Below are positions 34,304 to 42,661 of a stretch of DNA of 64,000 bases, in pieces. A program made the translations under genes and the position numbers. Source of the stretch: Rhodospirillales bacterium (GTDB lineage: Bacteria > Pseudomonadota > Alphaproteobacteria > Acetobacterales > Acetobacteraceae). Position 1 is the first letter of the stretch, and every line of letters starts with the position of its first letter. The stretch lies in NCBI GenBank assembly GCA_017304945.1, contig JAFKLG010000062.1, forward strand, positions 1-64,000, given 5' to 3'. The notes below the pieces were generated by a model. The model worked only from the letters and a program-made list of their open reading frames with translations, did not search any database and was not told where the DNA came from.

Positions 34304-35391
34304 GCATCCTCCGTTTTCAACGCGGGTGTGGTGGGGGGCGGGCTGGATGCGCCGGAGTCGGGGGCGTCCTCCGCCTCGTCCTCCTCGCCGTAGCCCACCA
34401 GGCGAAGCGCGCGACCGCGGATGCCGCGCGCGGCCGCGGCGTGGATCAGCGCCTCCTCCCGCCCATGCGTCACCCAGACCTCGGGCGCGCCCACGTCGTC
34501 CAGCGTCGCGTTCAACTCGTTCCAATCGGCATGGTCCGAAATCACCAGCGGCAGTTCCACCCCGCGGCTGCGGGCGCGCTGGCGCACCCGCATCCAGCCG
34601 GAGGCCAGCGACACCACGGGGTCTTCGAGCCGCCGCGCCCAGCGGTCCGCGATTGCACCCGGCGGCGCCAGCACGATCTCCCCGGCGAGCGAACCCTTGG
34701 CCGCCGCGGTGGCGGGCCGCAGCTCCCCCAGGCGGACCCCGCAAGCTTCGTAAACCTGGCACATCGCGACCAGCGCGCCGTGCAGCCAGATCGGCCGGTC
34801 CCAGCCCGCCGCCCGCAGCAATGCGATCAGCCGCTGGCACTTGCCCAGCGCGTAGCACCCGACGACATGCGTCCGTTCGGGAAACAGCGCGACGCTTTCC
34901 AGCAGGCGCGCGATCTCGTGCGCCGGCGACGGGTGCACGAAGACCGGCAGCGCGAAGGTCGCCTCGGTGACGAACACGTCGCAGCCGATCGGCTCGAACG
35001 ACAGGCAGGTGGGATCCGGCACCCGCTTGTAGTCGCCGCTCACCACCGCGCGGCTGCCGCGATACTCCATCGCGACCTGCGCACTGCCCAGCACGTGACC
35101 GGCGGGCTGCAGCCAGACCCGCACGTCGCCGATCGTCAGAGGCTCGCCCCAGGCCAGCGCCTGCTGCACGGTGCCGGCCCGATCCTCCCCCATGCGGGCG
35201 CGCATCACCGCCAGGGTTTCGGCACTGGCCAGCACGGCGGCATGGCCGGGCCGCGCGTGATCGGAATGCGCATGGGTGACGATCGCCCGCGGCACCGGGC
35301 GCACGGGATCGATGAAGAACCCGCCGGGCTCGCAATGGAGCCCTTGCGGCAGCACCTTCAGCCAGGTCTCGGGATGCGGCATCGCCTGCAT
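34300..35391 (-). CDS. Ligase-associated DNA exonuclease (metallo-beta-lactamase fold)
   Basis: A 363-residue beta-CASP metallo-beta-lactamase of the type annotated as ligase-associated exonuclease or mRNA 3'-end processing factor. THAHSDHARPGH is the zinc motif, GHVLGSAQV and VVSGDYK give further ligands, and ISDHADWNEL and WVTHG belong to the beta-CASP part. In many genomes this gene lies beside an ATP-dependent DNA ligase and a Lhr-type helicase; here neither is present and a cupin is coupled instead. The last 40 residues are Glu/Pro/Ser-rich. A role in DNA end processing is inferred from the family only. Confidence 0.88.
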   Translation of the reverse strand: MQAMPHPETWLKVLPQGLHCEPGGFFIDPVRPVPRAIVTHAHSDHARPGHAAVLASAETLAVMRARMGEDRAGTVQQALAWGEPLTIGDVRVWLQPAGHVLGSAQVAMEYRGSRAVVSGDYKRVPDPTCLSFEPIGCDVFVTEATFALPVFVHPSPAHEIARLLESVALFPERTHVVGCYALGKCQRLIALLRAAGWDRPIWLHGALVAMCQVYEACGVRLGELRPATAAAKGSLAGEIVLAPPGAIADRWARRLEDPVVSLASGWMRVRQRARSRGVELPLVISDHADWNELNATLDDVGAPEVWVTHGREEALIHAAAARGIRGRALRLVGYGEEDEAEDAPDSGASSPPPTTPALKTEDA

Positions 35392-35423
35392 GTTGGCGCG
35401 CCGCCCCCTCGGTGAAAGTCCCG

Positions 35424-35807
35424 CTACCCGCGCTGGATCAGCTCGATCGTGACGTTCTGGGGGGCGGTCAGGAAGGCGATGCGCACGCCCGGCCGCGCGG
35501 TGGTCGGCTCCATCGTGAACACGACACCCTTGGCCTTCAGCTCCGCCACCGCGGAATCGAGGTCGGGGACCGTGAGGCCGAAATGATCCAACCCGAGATA
35601 GGGACTCTGCGGCGCCGGGGCGGCCTTGCCCTCGGCAGCCTGGGCGAGGAAAACCTTCTGCCCGGCCAGGTTCAGGTCGATCCGCGTCGCGCCGTCCGCC
35701 TGTTTGGTGCGGATGATGTCGGCACCGAGCTTGTCGTGGTACCAGGCTGCCGTGGCCTCCGGGTCCGGCGACCGCAGATGAATGTGCTCCCAGGTGAACT
35801 TGGCCAT
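35424..35807 (-). CDS. VOC family (glyoxalase-like) protein
   Basis: A 127-residue vicinal oxygen chelate protein with two beta-alpha-beta-beta-beta modules: MAKFTWEHIHLRSPDPEATAAWY (with the first metal His) and LGLDHFGLTVPDLDSAVAELKAKG (second His), ending VTIELIQRG with the Glu ligand. It differs from gloA at 119 in the whole middle, so its substrate is probably not methylglyoxal. Start 35807 follows GGGAGGAAGAGG. It is divergent from the glycosylase gene by 48 bp and lies behind the exonuclease gene on the opposite side. Confidence 0.88.
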   Translation of the reverse strand: MAKFTWEHIHLRSPDPEATAAWYHDKLGADIIRTKQADGATRIDLNLAGQKVFLAQAAEGKAAPAPQSPYLGLDHFGLTVPDLDSAVAELKAKGVVFTMEPTTARPGVRIAFLTAPQNVTIELIQRG

Positions 35808-35855
35808 CCTCTTCCCTCCCGATCGATCCGGCATCAACCCACCCCGGCGTGCCTG

Positions 35856-36473
35856 ATGCAAGATGGACCCCTGCCGCGTGCGCTGCTGCCGGCCGCGACC
35901 GAGGCGATGGCGCGCTTCCTGATCGGCTGCCGCGTGGTGCGCATCATGCCGGACGGACCGCGGATCGGCCGCATCGTCGAGACCGAGGCGTATTTGCCCG
36001 ACGACGCGGCCTCCCACAGTTTCCGCGGTGTCACGCCGCGCAACCGCGCGATGTTCCTCGGCCCCGGCCACGCCTACGTCTACCGCGCCTATGGGACGGC
36101 CTGGATGCTGAACGTCTCGGCGGAGCCGGCGGGGATCGGCGCGGGCGTGCTCATCCGCGCGCTGGAGCCGCTCGTGGGGCTGGAGGCGATGCGCGCCGAC
36201 CGTGGCGGGGTGCCGGATCGCGACCTTGCACGCGGCCCGGGGCGGCTGGCCGCGGCCTTGGCGATCGATCGCAGCCTGGACGGCATCGACCTGCTCGCCG
36301 AGGGGCCGCTGTATCTGGCGCCGCCGCCCGAACCGGCCGGCGTCTTGGGCATCTCCACCCGCATCGGCATCACCAAGGATGCCCACCGGCCGCTGCGCTT
36401 CTTCCAGCGGGGGAGTCGCTTCGTCAGCGGGCCGGCGGCGCTCAACCGCGGCGACCCGATCGCGGCAGGGTGA
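35856..36473 (+). CDS. DNA-3-methyladenine glycosylase (AAG/MPG family)
   Basis: A 205-residue base-excision repair glycosylase of the mammalian AAG type, which removes alkylated or deaminated purines such as 3-methyladenine and hypoxanthine. [22 protein letters not shown] contains the catalytic Glu and the substrate-pocket residues; [19 protein letters not shown] and [15 protein letters not shown] are further family marks. The length is normal. Start at 35856 ([11 protein letters not shown]) has no strong ribosome site, and a start a little upstream cannot be excluded. Followed 46 nt later by aat on the same strand. Confidence 0.92.
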   Translation: MQDGPLPRALLPAATEAMARFLIGCRVVRIMPDGPRIGRIVETEAYLPDDAASHSFRGVTPRNRAMFLGPGHAYVYRAYGTAWMLNVSAEPAGIGAGVLIRALEPLVGLEAMRADRGGVPDRDLARGPGRLAAALAIDRSLDGIDLLAEGPLYLAPPPEPAGVLGISTRIGITKDAHRPLRFFQRGSRFVSGPAALNRGDPIAAG

Positions 36474-36519
36474 CGAATCGGTCCTTTCCTTCCGCGCGCC
36501 CCGTCGCCAGAGTGCAGCC

Positions 36520-37194
36520 ATGTCCCGACGCATCGTCGAGATCACGCCGGAGCTGATGCTGCGGGCCTACCGTCACGGGCTGTTCCCGATGGCGGAGAGC
36601 CGACTCGGCGATCGGCTGTACTGGCTGGACCCGGAACGCCGCGGCGTGCTGCCGCTCGAGCAGTTCCATCTCTCCCGCCGGCTGATGCGCACCGCGCTGT
36701 CGGGCGCGTTCGAGGTCACCGCCGACCGCGACTTCGCGGCCACCATCGCCGGTTGCGCCACGCCTGCGCCCGGGCGCGAGGACACCTGGATCAACCCGCA
36801 GATCGAGCGCCTGTTCCGTGAGCTGCACCGGATGGGGCACGCGCATTCGGTCGAGTGCTGGCGCGACGGCATGCTGGTGGGCGGGCTCTACGGGGTGGTG
36901 CTGGGAGCGGCCTTCTTCGGGGAGAGCATGTTCAGCTTCGTCTCCGACGCCTCCAAGGTCGCGCTGGTGCACCTGATCGCGCGGCTCAAGCTGGGCGGCT
37001 TCACCTTGCTGGACACGCAGTTCGTCACCACCCATCTGACCCAGTTCGGCGCCATCGAGATCCCCCGCGCGCTCTACAAGGCGCAGCTCGCGGCCGCGGT
37101 CGACCGGCCGGCCACGTGGCTGGCAACCCCCGATCCAGCGGCCCTGGAGGCGACCATCCGCGCGTTGCGCGGACGGGAAGGAGACCATGCATGA
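36520..37194 (+). CDS. aat: Leucyl/phenylalanyl-tRNA-protein transferase
   Basis: Transfers Leu or Phe from aminoacyl-tRNA to proteins with N-terminal Lys/Arg, making them substrates of the ClpS/ClpAP N-end rule pathway. The 224 residues carry all family segments: [76 protein letters not shown] and [16 protein letters not shown]. The terminal ATGA is shared with the next gene, so the exported protein behind it is co-translated. No oddities. Confidence 0.95.
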   Translation: MSRRIVEITPELMLRAYRHGLFPMAESRLGDRLYWLDPERRGVLPLEQFHLSRRLMRTALSGAFEVTADRDFAATIAGCATPAPGREDTWINPQIERLFRELHRMGHAHSVECWRDGMLVGGLYGVVLGAAFFGESMFSFVSDASKVALVHLIARLKLGGFTLLDTQFVTTHLTQFGAIEIPRALYKAQLAAAVDRPATWLATPDPAALEATIRALRGREGDHA

Positions 37195-37820
37195 CCCGCC
37201 GCGCGGCCCTGTTCAGCCTGTTCGCCGCCGCCATGCTGGCGGCACCCGCCGCGGCACCCGCCTGGGCCGAGGGGCCGCCCCGCATCCAGCCGACGCGGGA
37301 CGTGACGGTGACCTATCGCGTGCTGTCGACGACCACGACGCCGGCCGGCATGCCGCGGCCGACCTCGCTGCGCATCAGTTTCGCGGCCGGCGGATCCCGG
37401 GTGCGGGTCGAGCCGGGCCTCGGGCCGATGTACCTGCTGCTGGACCGGCCGGCGCGACGCCTGACGCTGGTGATGCCGCCGCAGCACAGCCTGATGGACC
37501 TGCCCTACGACCCGTCGCGTGATCCGCAGCGCCTGGCCGAGGACGCGCGGTTCACCCGCCGTGGCGAGGCGACCATCGCCGGGCTGCGCTGCACCGAGTG
37601 GGACGTGCAGACCAGGGACGGCAAGGGCAGCGCCTGCCTCACGACGGACGGGGTGCTGCTGCAGGGGAGCGGCGCCGTCTCGCAGCAGCAAGGGGCGATC
37701 GAGGCGACCGACGTCTCCTACGCTCCGATCCCGCCCGACGCCCTGGCGCCGCCGCCCGGGTTCCAGCACATGGAGATGCCGCAGTTCCGGCTGCCGCAAT
37801 CCGGCCCGGCCCGACCGTGA
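37191..37820 (+). CDS. Exported protein of unknown function
   Basis: A 209-residue protein with a clear Sec signal peptide ([24 protein letters not shown]), then a beta-rich domain containing [36 protein letters not shown] and [32 protein letters not shown]. The layout, with a two-Cys segment in the last third, resembles small periplasmic beta-sandwich proteins (DUF4412-like), but I am not certain of the family. It overlaps aat by 4 nt. C-terminal tail is Pro-rich. Function unknown. Confidence 0.75.
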   Translation: MTRRAALFSLFAAAMLAAPAAAPAWAEGPPRIQPTRDVTVTYRVLSTTTTPAGMPRPTSLRISFAAGGSRVRVEPGLGPMYLLLDRPARRLTLVMPPQHSLMDLPYDPSRDPQRLAEDARFTRRGEATIAGLRCTEWDVQTRDGKGSACLTTDGVLLQGSGAVSQQQGAIEATDVSYAPIPPDALAPPPGFQHMEMPQFRLPQSGPARP

Positions 37821-38001
37821 CACCCACGCGCCCTCTCGCGCGCCGGTGTCGGGCGCGAGGGGATTGGGACCGCCGCGCTCCGAACCAAGGATATGCCGCG
37901 CAGGCGTGCAAGCAGGCGGCCGACATCTCTGCTCTCTTTCATCCCCCCGTCACGCGACGGATCGACCGGTCCTGTAAAGTTCCAGCCCCCAGGAGGCGCC
38001 G

Positions 38002-38844
38002 ATGACCGTGCCGTGGCGCGACCGACGCGGTCGCCTGATCAAGCTCAAGGCGGTCGTCTTCCCGCTGCTGTTCGTCCCCGGCCTGCTCACCGCGGCCTGG
38101 CTGGCGAGCGGGATGCTTGGCGCGCGCCCGATCACCGAGGCGATCCACGAGACGGGTCTCTGGGCGATCCGCTTCCTGCTGATCTCGCTGGCGATCACGC
38201 CGGCGGCGCGGCTGCTGAACTGGCCGCAGGTGCTGCTGGCGCGGCGCATGGTGGGACTGACCGCGCTGGCCTACGGCGTCGTGCATCTGCTGCTCTACAT
38301 CGTCGACCAGAAGTTCGCGCTGCTGACCGTCGCCTCGGAGATCGCGCTTCGGTTCTATCTCACCATCGGCTTCGTCGCGCTGCTGGGTCTCGCCGCGCTG
38401 GGGATCACCTCGACCGACCGCGCGCTGCAGCGGATGGGGCGCAACTGGAAGCGGCTGCACCGGCTGGCCTACCCGATCGCGATCCTGGCCGCGCTGCACT
38501 ACTTCATCCAATCGAAGGCCAACGTGTCGGAGCCGGTGTTCATCGCCGGGCTCTATGTCTGGCTGATGCTCTGGCGCGTGCTGCCGCAGGCGTGGCAGCG
38601 CCGCTGGGTGACGGCGCCCGTGCTGGCCGTTGTGGCCGGGCTCGCCACTGCCTGGATCGAGTTCGCCTGGTACGCGCTGGCGACCCGCATCGACCCGTGG
38701 CGCGTGCTCGCGGCATCGGAGACGCTGCGCTACGGGTTGCGGCCGGCGCATTACGTCGTGCTGTGCGGGCTGGGAGTGGGGCTGCTGGTCGTGGCGCGCA
38801 AGGCGGCGCCGCTGCTGCCGGGGCTGCGGGCGCGAGGGGCCTGA
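38002..38844 (+). CDS. msrQ: Heme-binding membrane subunit MsrQ of methionine sulfoxide reductase
   Basis: Membrane b-type cytochrome (280 residues) that passes quinone electrons to the periplasmic molybdoenzyme MsrP, which repairs oxidised methionine. It has six or more hydrophobic helices of the ferric-reductase-like domain; family marks are AARLLNWPQVLLARRMVGLTAL, YGVVHLLLYIV with a heme His, and NWKRLHRLAYPIAILAALHYF with further His. AGGAGG 5 nt ahead of the ATG is an ideal ribosome site. msrP, normally next to msrQ, is not in the window. The last 70 residues add extra hydrophobic segments. Confidence 0.92.
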   Translation: MTVPWRDRRGRLIKLKAVVFPLLFVPGLLTAAWLASGMLGARPITEAIHETGLWAIRFLLISLAITPAARLLNWPQVLLARRMVGLTALAYGVVHLLLYIVDQKFALLTVASEIALRFYLTIGFVALLGLAALGITSTDRALQRMGRNWKRLHRLAYPIAILAALHYFIQSKANVSEPVFIAGLYVWLMLWRVLPQAWQRRWVTAPVLAVVAGLATAWIEFAWYALATRIDPWRVLAASETLRYGLRPAHYVVLCGLGVGLLVVARKAAPLLPGLRARGA

Positions 38845-38950
38845 GCACGGGCGGCGAGTCTCGTGGAGCTCGTGCAGCAGATGGGGCGGGCTGCTTGCGG
38901 CTGGCGGACCAGATTGGCGTGCACGCGGTGTGGTGCCTGCGCTGGGATGG

Positions 38951-39350
38951 GCTCGTGCGGCGCGCACGAGCTGTGATTCACACAGAGGAAGAAGAAGAGG
39001 CACAGAGGTCACAGAGAGAGCCGGACCGTGGCGAGGGTCGGGCGTACGAACATTCTCAAAGAGTGCAGGCTGAGCATCGAATGGGAGAACGGCAAGCGTA
39101 CGGAGGCACGCGGCTGCAAACCTCTCGGCTCACTGAAAATCTCAAAGCTTCGCGTCACTCGGACGATCGCGCGGAGTCTCCAACGGGCAGCGATGCTTGC
39201 CGTTTTGACCGCAGAACGGGGTCTCGCACGAATAAGGTCCAGCCTCCCCTTGAGTTCCCCAAGCGGTCGCGACCCGCTCGGTCTCTCGGTGATCTCTGTG
39301 CCTCGTCTTCTTCCTCTGTGTGAATCAAAGCTCGGTCGTTCCGCACGAAC
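38951..39350. repeat. 400-bp element with 70-bp imperfect terminal inverted repeats
   Basis: Bases 38951-39020 and the reverse complement of 39281-39350 align without gaps at 60 of 70 positions. The best-kept part is a purine-rich core built on CACAGAGGAAGAAGA and GAGGCACAGAG. The 260-bp centre has no credible gene; open frames in it give Arg/Glu-rich junk. The element fills most of the 582-bp gap between convergent msrQ and the reductase gene. It resembles a non-autonomous insertion or large palindromic intergenic repeat. Confidence 0.75.
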
Positions 39351-39415
39351 GCCACGATCCGACGCACCTCCAGTTCCCCTGTGCAGCACGAACGCCGCGA
39401 TCCGACGCCCCCTCC
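39343..39415. repeat. Short direct repeat at the edge of the inverted-repeat element
   Basis: Two copies of GCACGAACGCCRCGATCCGACG start at 39343 and 39386 (43-nt offset) and differ at one position in the first 22 bases. The first copy overlaps the outer end of the right inverted repeat. Confidence 0.7.
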
Positions 39416-39426
39416 CCAGAGCGCCG

Positions 39427-40488
39427 CTAACTGTTGACCAGCACGTTCTCGGGCCGAGGCGGAATCTCCCCCCGCTCGACCCGCAGCACCTGCCGCGTCA
39501 GCATCTCGTGCGTCGGCGCGGGGACTCCAACTCGCGCCCCTTCGCTGGCGATGTAGCCGTTCATCAGCTCGATCTCGGTGCGCCGGCCCTTCGCCATGTC
39601 CTGCGCCATCGACGGGCGCTGATACGGCGCACGCAGCCCCTCGTCGGTCGCGCCGACCATCAGCCCCTCGATCTCCTGCAGCGCCACCCGGTCACCTTCC
39701 GACGCGCGCGCGAGCGTCTCCGGCGGCAGGTTGCCGATCGGCCCCAGGGTGTAGCCGAGCTTCTGGCCGACGCGGACGGATTCGCCGCCGAGTTGGATGC
39801 AGATGCGGCGGACGGCGTCGTGGCGATCGCGCGCGTTGCCGCCCATGCCAGTGGCGGCGGACACCCCATTGCGCATGCCGTTCACGCACAGCTTGGTCCA
39901 GCGCTCGCCCCACAGATTGTCGGTCGCCTTCGCGGTGTCGCAATCGTTCATGATCGCCGCGAGCTCCTCCGCCCGCTTCGTGATCCTTCCGCTCGGTTCT
40001 CCCACGTAGAAGGACGTCACGTGTGGCCGCTTGGCGTAGCCGCGGCGGATGTGGCCGGGCTCGTAGAGATCGACCCCGACCCCGCCGCCGACGATGATGC
40101 CGAGGGTGCGGCCCCAGCCCGCGACGGAGGCGACACGCTCCTCGTTCACGCAGTTCTGCATCGAGGCGACGATGCCGGCGGAGGACAGGTACTGGCGGAT
40201 GAGCTGCACCGCCCAGATCGTGTCGTACGACTTCACCGAGACCAGCGCGATGTCGATCGGCCGCTGCTTGGCGAGCGACTGGACTTCCGTGAGATGCAGC
40301 GTCGGCAGGTGGACGGTGCGGCGTTCCGCCTCGGTCATGCCGTAGATGTTCAGCCCGTTGGCGCGGATCGCCTCCACATGCGCGGGCCAGGGATCGATCA
40401 GGGTGACGTCGTGGCCGGCATGGGCGAGGTTGCCGCCGACATACCCACCCACCGCGCCGGCGCCGACGACGGCGATTCGTTTCCGCAT
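39427..40488 (-). CDS. Ketopantoate reductase family protein
   Basis: A 353-residue NADPH-dependent reductase of the PanE/ApbA fold. IAVVGAGAVGGYVGGNLAHAGHDVTLID is the dinucleotide site. NVNEE-like VASMQNCVNEERV follows, and WGERWTKLCVNGMRNGVSA holds the catalytic Lys and the Asn of the family. It is about 50 residues longer than PanE and belongs to the paralogs found in catabolic clusters, so pantothenate synthesis is not the first guess. AGGAA precedes the ATG at 40488; the open frame upstream overlaps the next gene and is not coding. It lies 16 nt behind the molybdopterin oxidoreductase gene, so the two form a unit. Confidence 0.86.
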   Translation of the reverse strand: MRKRIAVVGAGAVGGYVGGNLAHAGHDVTLIDPWPAHVEAIRANGLNIYGMTEAERRTVHLPTLHLTEVQSLAKQRPIDIALVSVKSYDTIWAVQLIRQYLSSAGIVASMQNCVNEERVASVAGWGRTLGIIVGGGVGVDLYEPGHIRRGYAKRPHVTSFYVGEPSGRITKRAEELAAIMNDCDTAKATDNLWGERWTKLCVNGMRNGVSAATGMGGNARDRHDAVRRICIQLGGESVRVGQKLGYTLGPIGNLPPETLARASEGDRVALQEIEGLMVGATDEGLRAPYQRPSMAQDMAKGRRTEIELMNGYIASEGARVGVPAPTHEMLTRQVLRVERGEIPPRPENVLVNS

Positions 40489-40504
40489 TTCCTGGCTCCC
40501 CCGT

Positions 40505-42592
40505 TCAGTCGGCTGCGAGCGGCATCTCCGTCGCGGCCGCGCGCAACCAGACCGCGGTATCATGGAACACCGCGCCGCCCAAGGGCGGGCCGGGATCGTC
40601 ACTGGTGAGCGCGTTGATGCCGATGCCGCCCTCGAAGCACTCGCTGGGCCAGATGCTCTCGGACACGAGCACGCCGCGCTGCTGGCCGTCGACGATGCGG
40701 GCATGCAGCACCACCTCGCCGCGCGCGTTGCCCAGCCGCACCTTCGCCCCGTCGACGATGCCGGCCTGCGCGGCGTCGTCCGGGTGCAGCCGCACGGTCG
40801 GCCGCCCTTCCCGCCTCCGGCCGGACGCCATCTCGGTGAAGCTCGTGTTGAGGAAGCTGCGCGCCGGCGCGGTGACCAGGCGGAACGGGCAGTCCGGCGT
40901 CGCGGCCTCGACACTTTCCATGTGGTCGGGCAGGCGCGGCATCACACCGGCGGTGTCGCCCATGGCGCGCCAGTCGGGCGCGAAGCGGAAGCGGCCGTCC
41001 GGCTGCGGGAACCCGGTGAGGAAATGCGCGTCCTCGAACGCAGGCATCGCATCGATCCAGCGTTCCCGCAGCACCGTCTCCGCATCCGGCCAGCCGGAGG
41101 CGCGCAGGGTCGCGTCGATGATCTCCATCGCGCTCATCTCGAAACCCGGATGCCGCGCATCCAGCCGCTGCGCGAGGCCTTGCAGCACCTCGTGGTTGGA
41201 ACGGCAGGTGCCGGGGGGCTCGACCAGCTTGCGGCCGATCTGGATGTGGCTGTGGCCGCCGGCCTGGTAGACGTCGTCGTGCTCGAGGAACATCGTCGCG
41301 GGCAGCACGACATCGGCCCAGCGCGCGGTCTCGGTCATGAACTGCTCGTGCACGCAGACGAACAGGTCGTTGCGGGCGAAACCACGTCGTACGCGGTTGC
41401 TGTCGGGGCAGACGGTGACGGGGTTCTGGTTCTGGATCAGCAGCGCGTGCACCTGCGGCCCGTCGCCCAGCTCGCTTCGATCGCCGGTCAGCACGCTGCC
41501 GATGCGGCTCATGTCCAGCACGCGGACGCTCGGGTCGAGCGCGTCCAGCCCCTCGATCAGCGTCTTGTCCCAATGATACATGCCGCGATTGGACCAGAGC
41601 GCGCCGCCGCCGCGATGCTGCCAGGCGCCCGTGACCGCGGGCAGGCAGCTCACCGCGTGCATGTTGGCCGCCCCGTTGCGGCTGCGCGCGAAGCCGTAGC
41701 CCGCGCGGATGTAGCTGCGCGGCGTGCTGGCGTAGAGACGGGCGAAGTCCTCGATCGCCGCGACGGACAGGCCGGTGATCGTCGCCGCCCATTCGGGGCC
41801 GCGCGTCCGCAGATGCGCTTCCAGCGCGTCGGGGCAGTCGGTGTGGCGCGCGAGATAGGCACGGTCGGCATGGCCGTCGCGGAACGCCACGTGCATCACC
41901 GCGCAGGCGAGCGCGCCGTCGGTGCCGGGCCGCAGCGGCAGATGCAGGTCGGCGACCTCGGCGGTCGGCGTGCGGTAGGGGTCGACCACCACCAGCCGCG
42001 CGCCGCGCTGCTTCCGCGCGCGACTGACATGGGTCATGACGTTGACCTGGGTGGAGACGGGGTTGCCGCCCCACACCACGATCAGGTCGCTCTCCGCCAT
42101 CTCGCGCGGGTCGGTGCCCCGGCTCTGGCCGATCCCGGCCACCCAGCCGGCTTCCGGCAGGGAGGTGCAGATGGTCATCTTCTGCCGCGAATAGCGCATC
42201 ACGTGGCGCAGCCGGTTGATCCCGTCGCGCTGCACCAGCCCCATCGTGCCGGCGAAGTAGAACGGCCAGACGGAGTCGGCGCCGTGCCGCGCGGTGCTGT
42301 CCGTGAAGGCCTGGGCAACCCGGTCCAGCGCTTCGTCCCAGCCGATCGGGCGGAACTGGCCGCTGCCCTTGGGACCGGTGCGCAGCAGCGGCTGGGTCAG
42401 CCGGTCCGGATGGTGGATGCGTTCGGCGTAGCGGGAGACCTTGGCGCAGATGACCCCGGCGGTGTAGCTGTTGTCGGCCGCCCCGCGGACGGCGCCGACC
42501 CGACCGCCTGCCCCGATCTCGACCTCCAGCGCGCAGGTCGAGGGGCAATCGTGTGGGCAGACGGACCCGAACTTCTGGCCGGAGTTTTGCAT
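40505..42592 (-). CDS. Molybdopterin-dependent oxidoreductase with 4Fe-4S site
   Basis: A 695-residue catalytic subunit of the DMSO-reductase/formate-dehydrogenase superfamily. The N-terminal VCPHDCPSTCALEV with the later VICAKVSRYAER gives CxxxCxxxC...C for one 4Fe-4S cluster; molybdopterin-binding segments include GWDEALDRVAQAF, DLIVVWGGNPVSTQ and LIQNQNPVTVCPDS. The C-terminal domain (SFLNTSFTEMASGRRREGRPTVRLHPDDA) completes the cofactor site. No Tat signal is visible, so it should be cytosolic. No small iron-sulfur or membrane subunit is adjacent. Substrate unknown. It is divergent from the solute-binding protein by 69 bp and may share control with it. Confidence 0.9.
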   Translation of the reverse strand: MQNSGQKFGSVCPHDCPSTCALEVEIGAGGRVGAVRGAADNSYTAGVICAKVSRYAERIHHPDRLTQPLLRTGPKGSGQFRPIGWDEALDRVAQAFTDSTARHGADSVWPFYFAGTMGLVQRDGINRLRHVMRYSRQKMTICTSLPEAGWVAGIGQSRGTDPREMAESDLIVVWGGNPVSTQVNVMTHVSRARKQRGARLVVVDPYRTPTAEVADLHLPLRPGTDGALACAVMHVAFRDGHADRAYLARHTDCPDALEAHLRTRGPEWAATITGLSVAAIEDFARLYASTPRSYIRAGYGFARSRNGAANMHAVSCLPAVTGAWQHRGGGALWSNRGMYHWDKTLIEGLDALDPSVRVLDMSRIGSVLTGDRSELGDGPQVHALLIQNQNPVTVCPDSNRVRRGFARNDLFVCVHEQFMTETARWADVVLPATMFLEHDDVYQAGGHSHIQIGRKLVEPPGTCRSNHEVLQGLAQRLDARHPGFEMSAMEIIDATLRASGWPDAETVLRERWIDAMPAFEDAHFLTGFPQPDGRFRFAPDWRAMGDTAGVMPRLPDHMESVEAATPDCPFRLVTAPARSFLNTSFTEMASGRRREGRPTVRLHPDDAAQAGIVDGAKVRLGNARGEVVLHARIVDGQQRGVLVSESIWPSECFEGGIGINALTSDDPGPPLGGAVFHDTAVWLRAAATEMPLAAD

Positions 42593-42661
42593 AAACAGGA
42601 GCCTAGCGCGGCGCGGGAAGCCTTGGCAAAGTGCCGCGCAACGGTCATTGGGAGACTTCAC

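Noticed and set aside
39009..39389. 126-codon open frame inside the inverted-repeat element
   Set aside because: It lies largely within the repeat arms and its Arg/Glu/Ser-rich product resembles wrongly annotated repeat translations.
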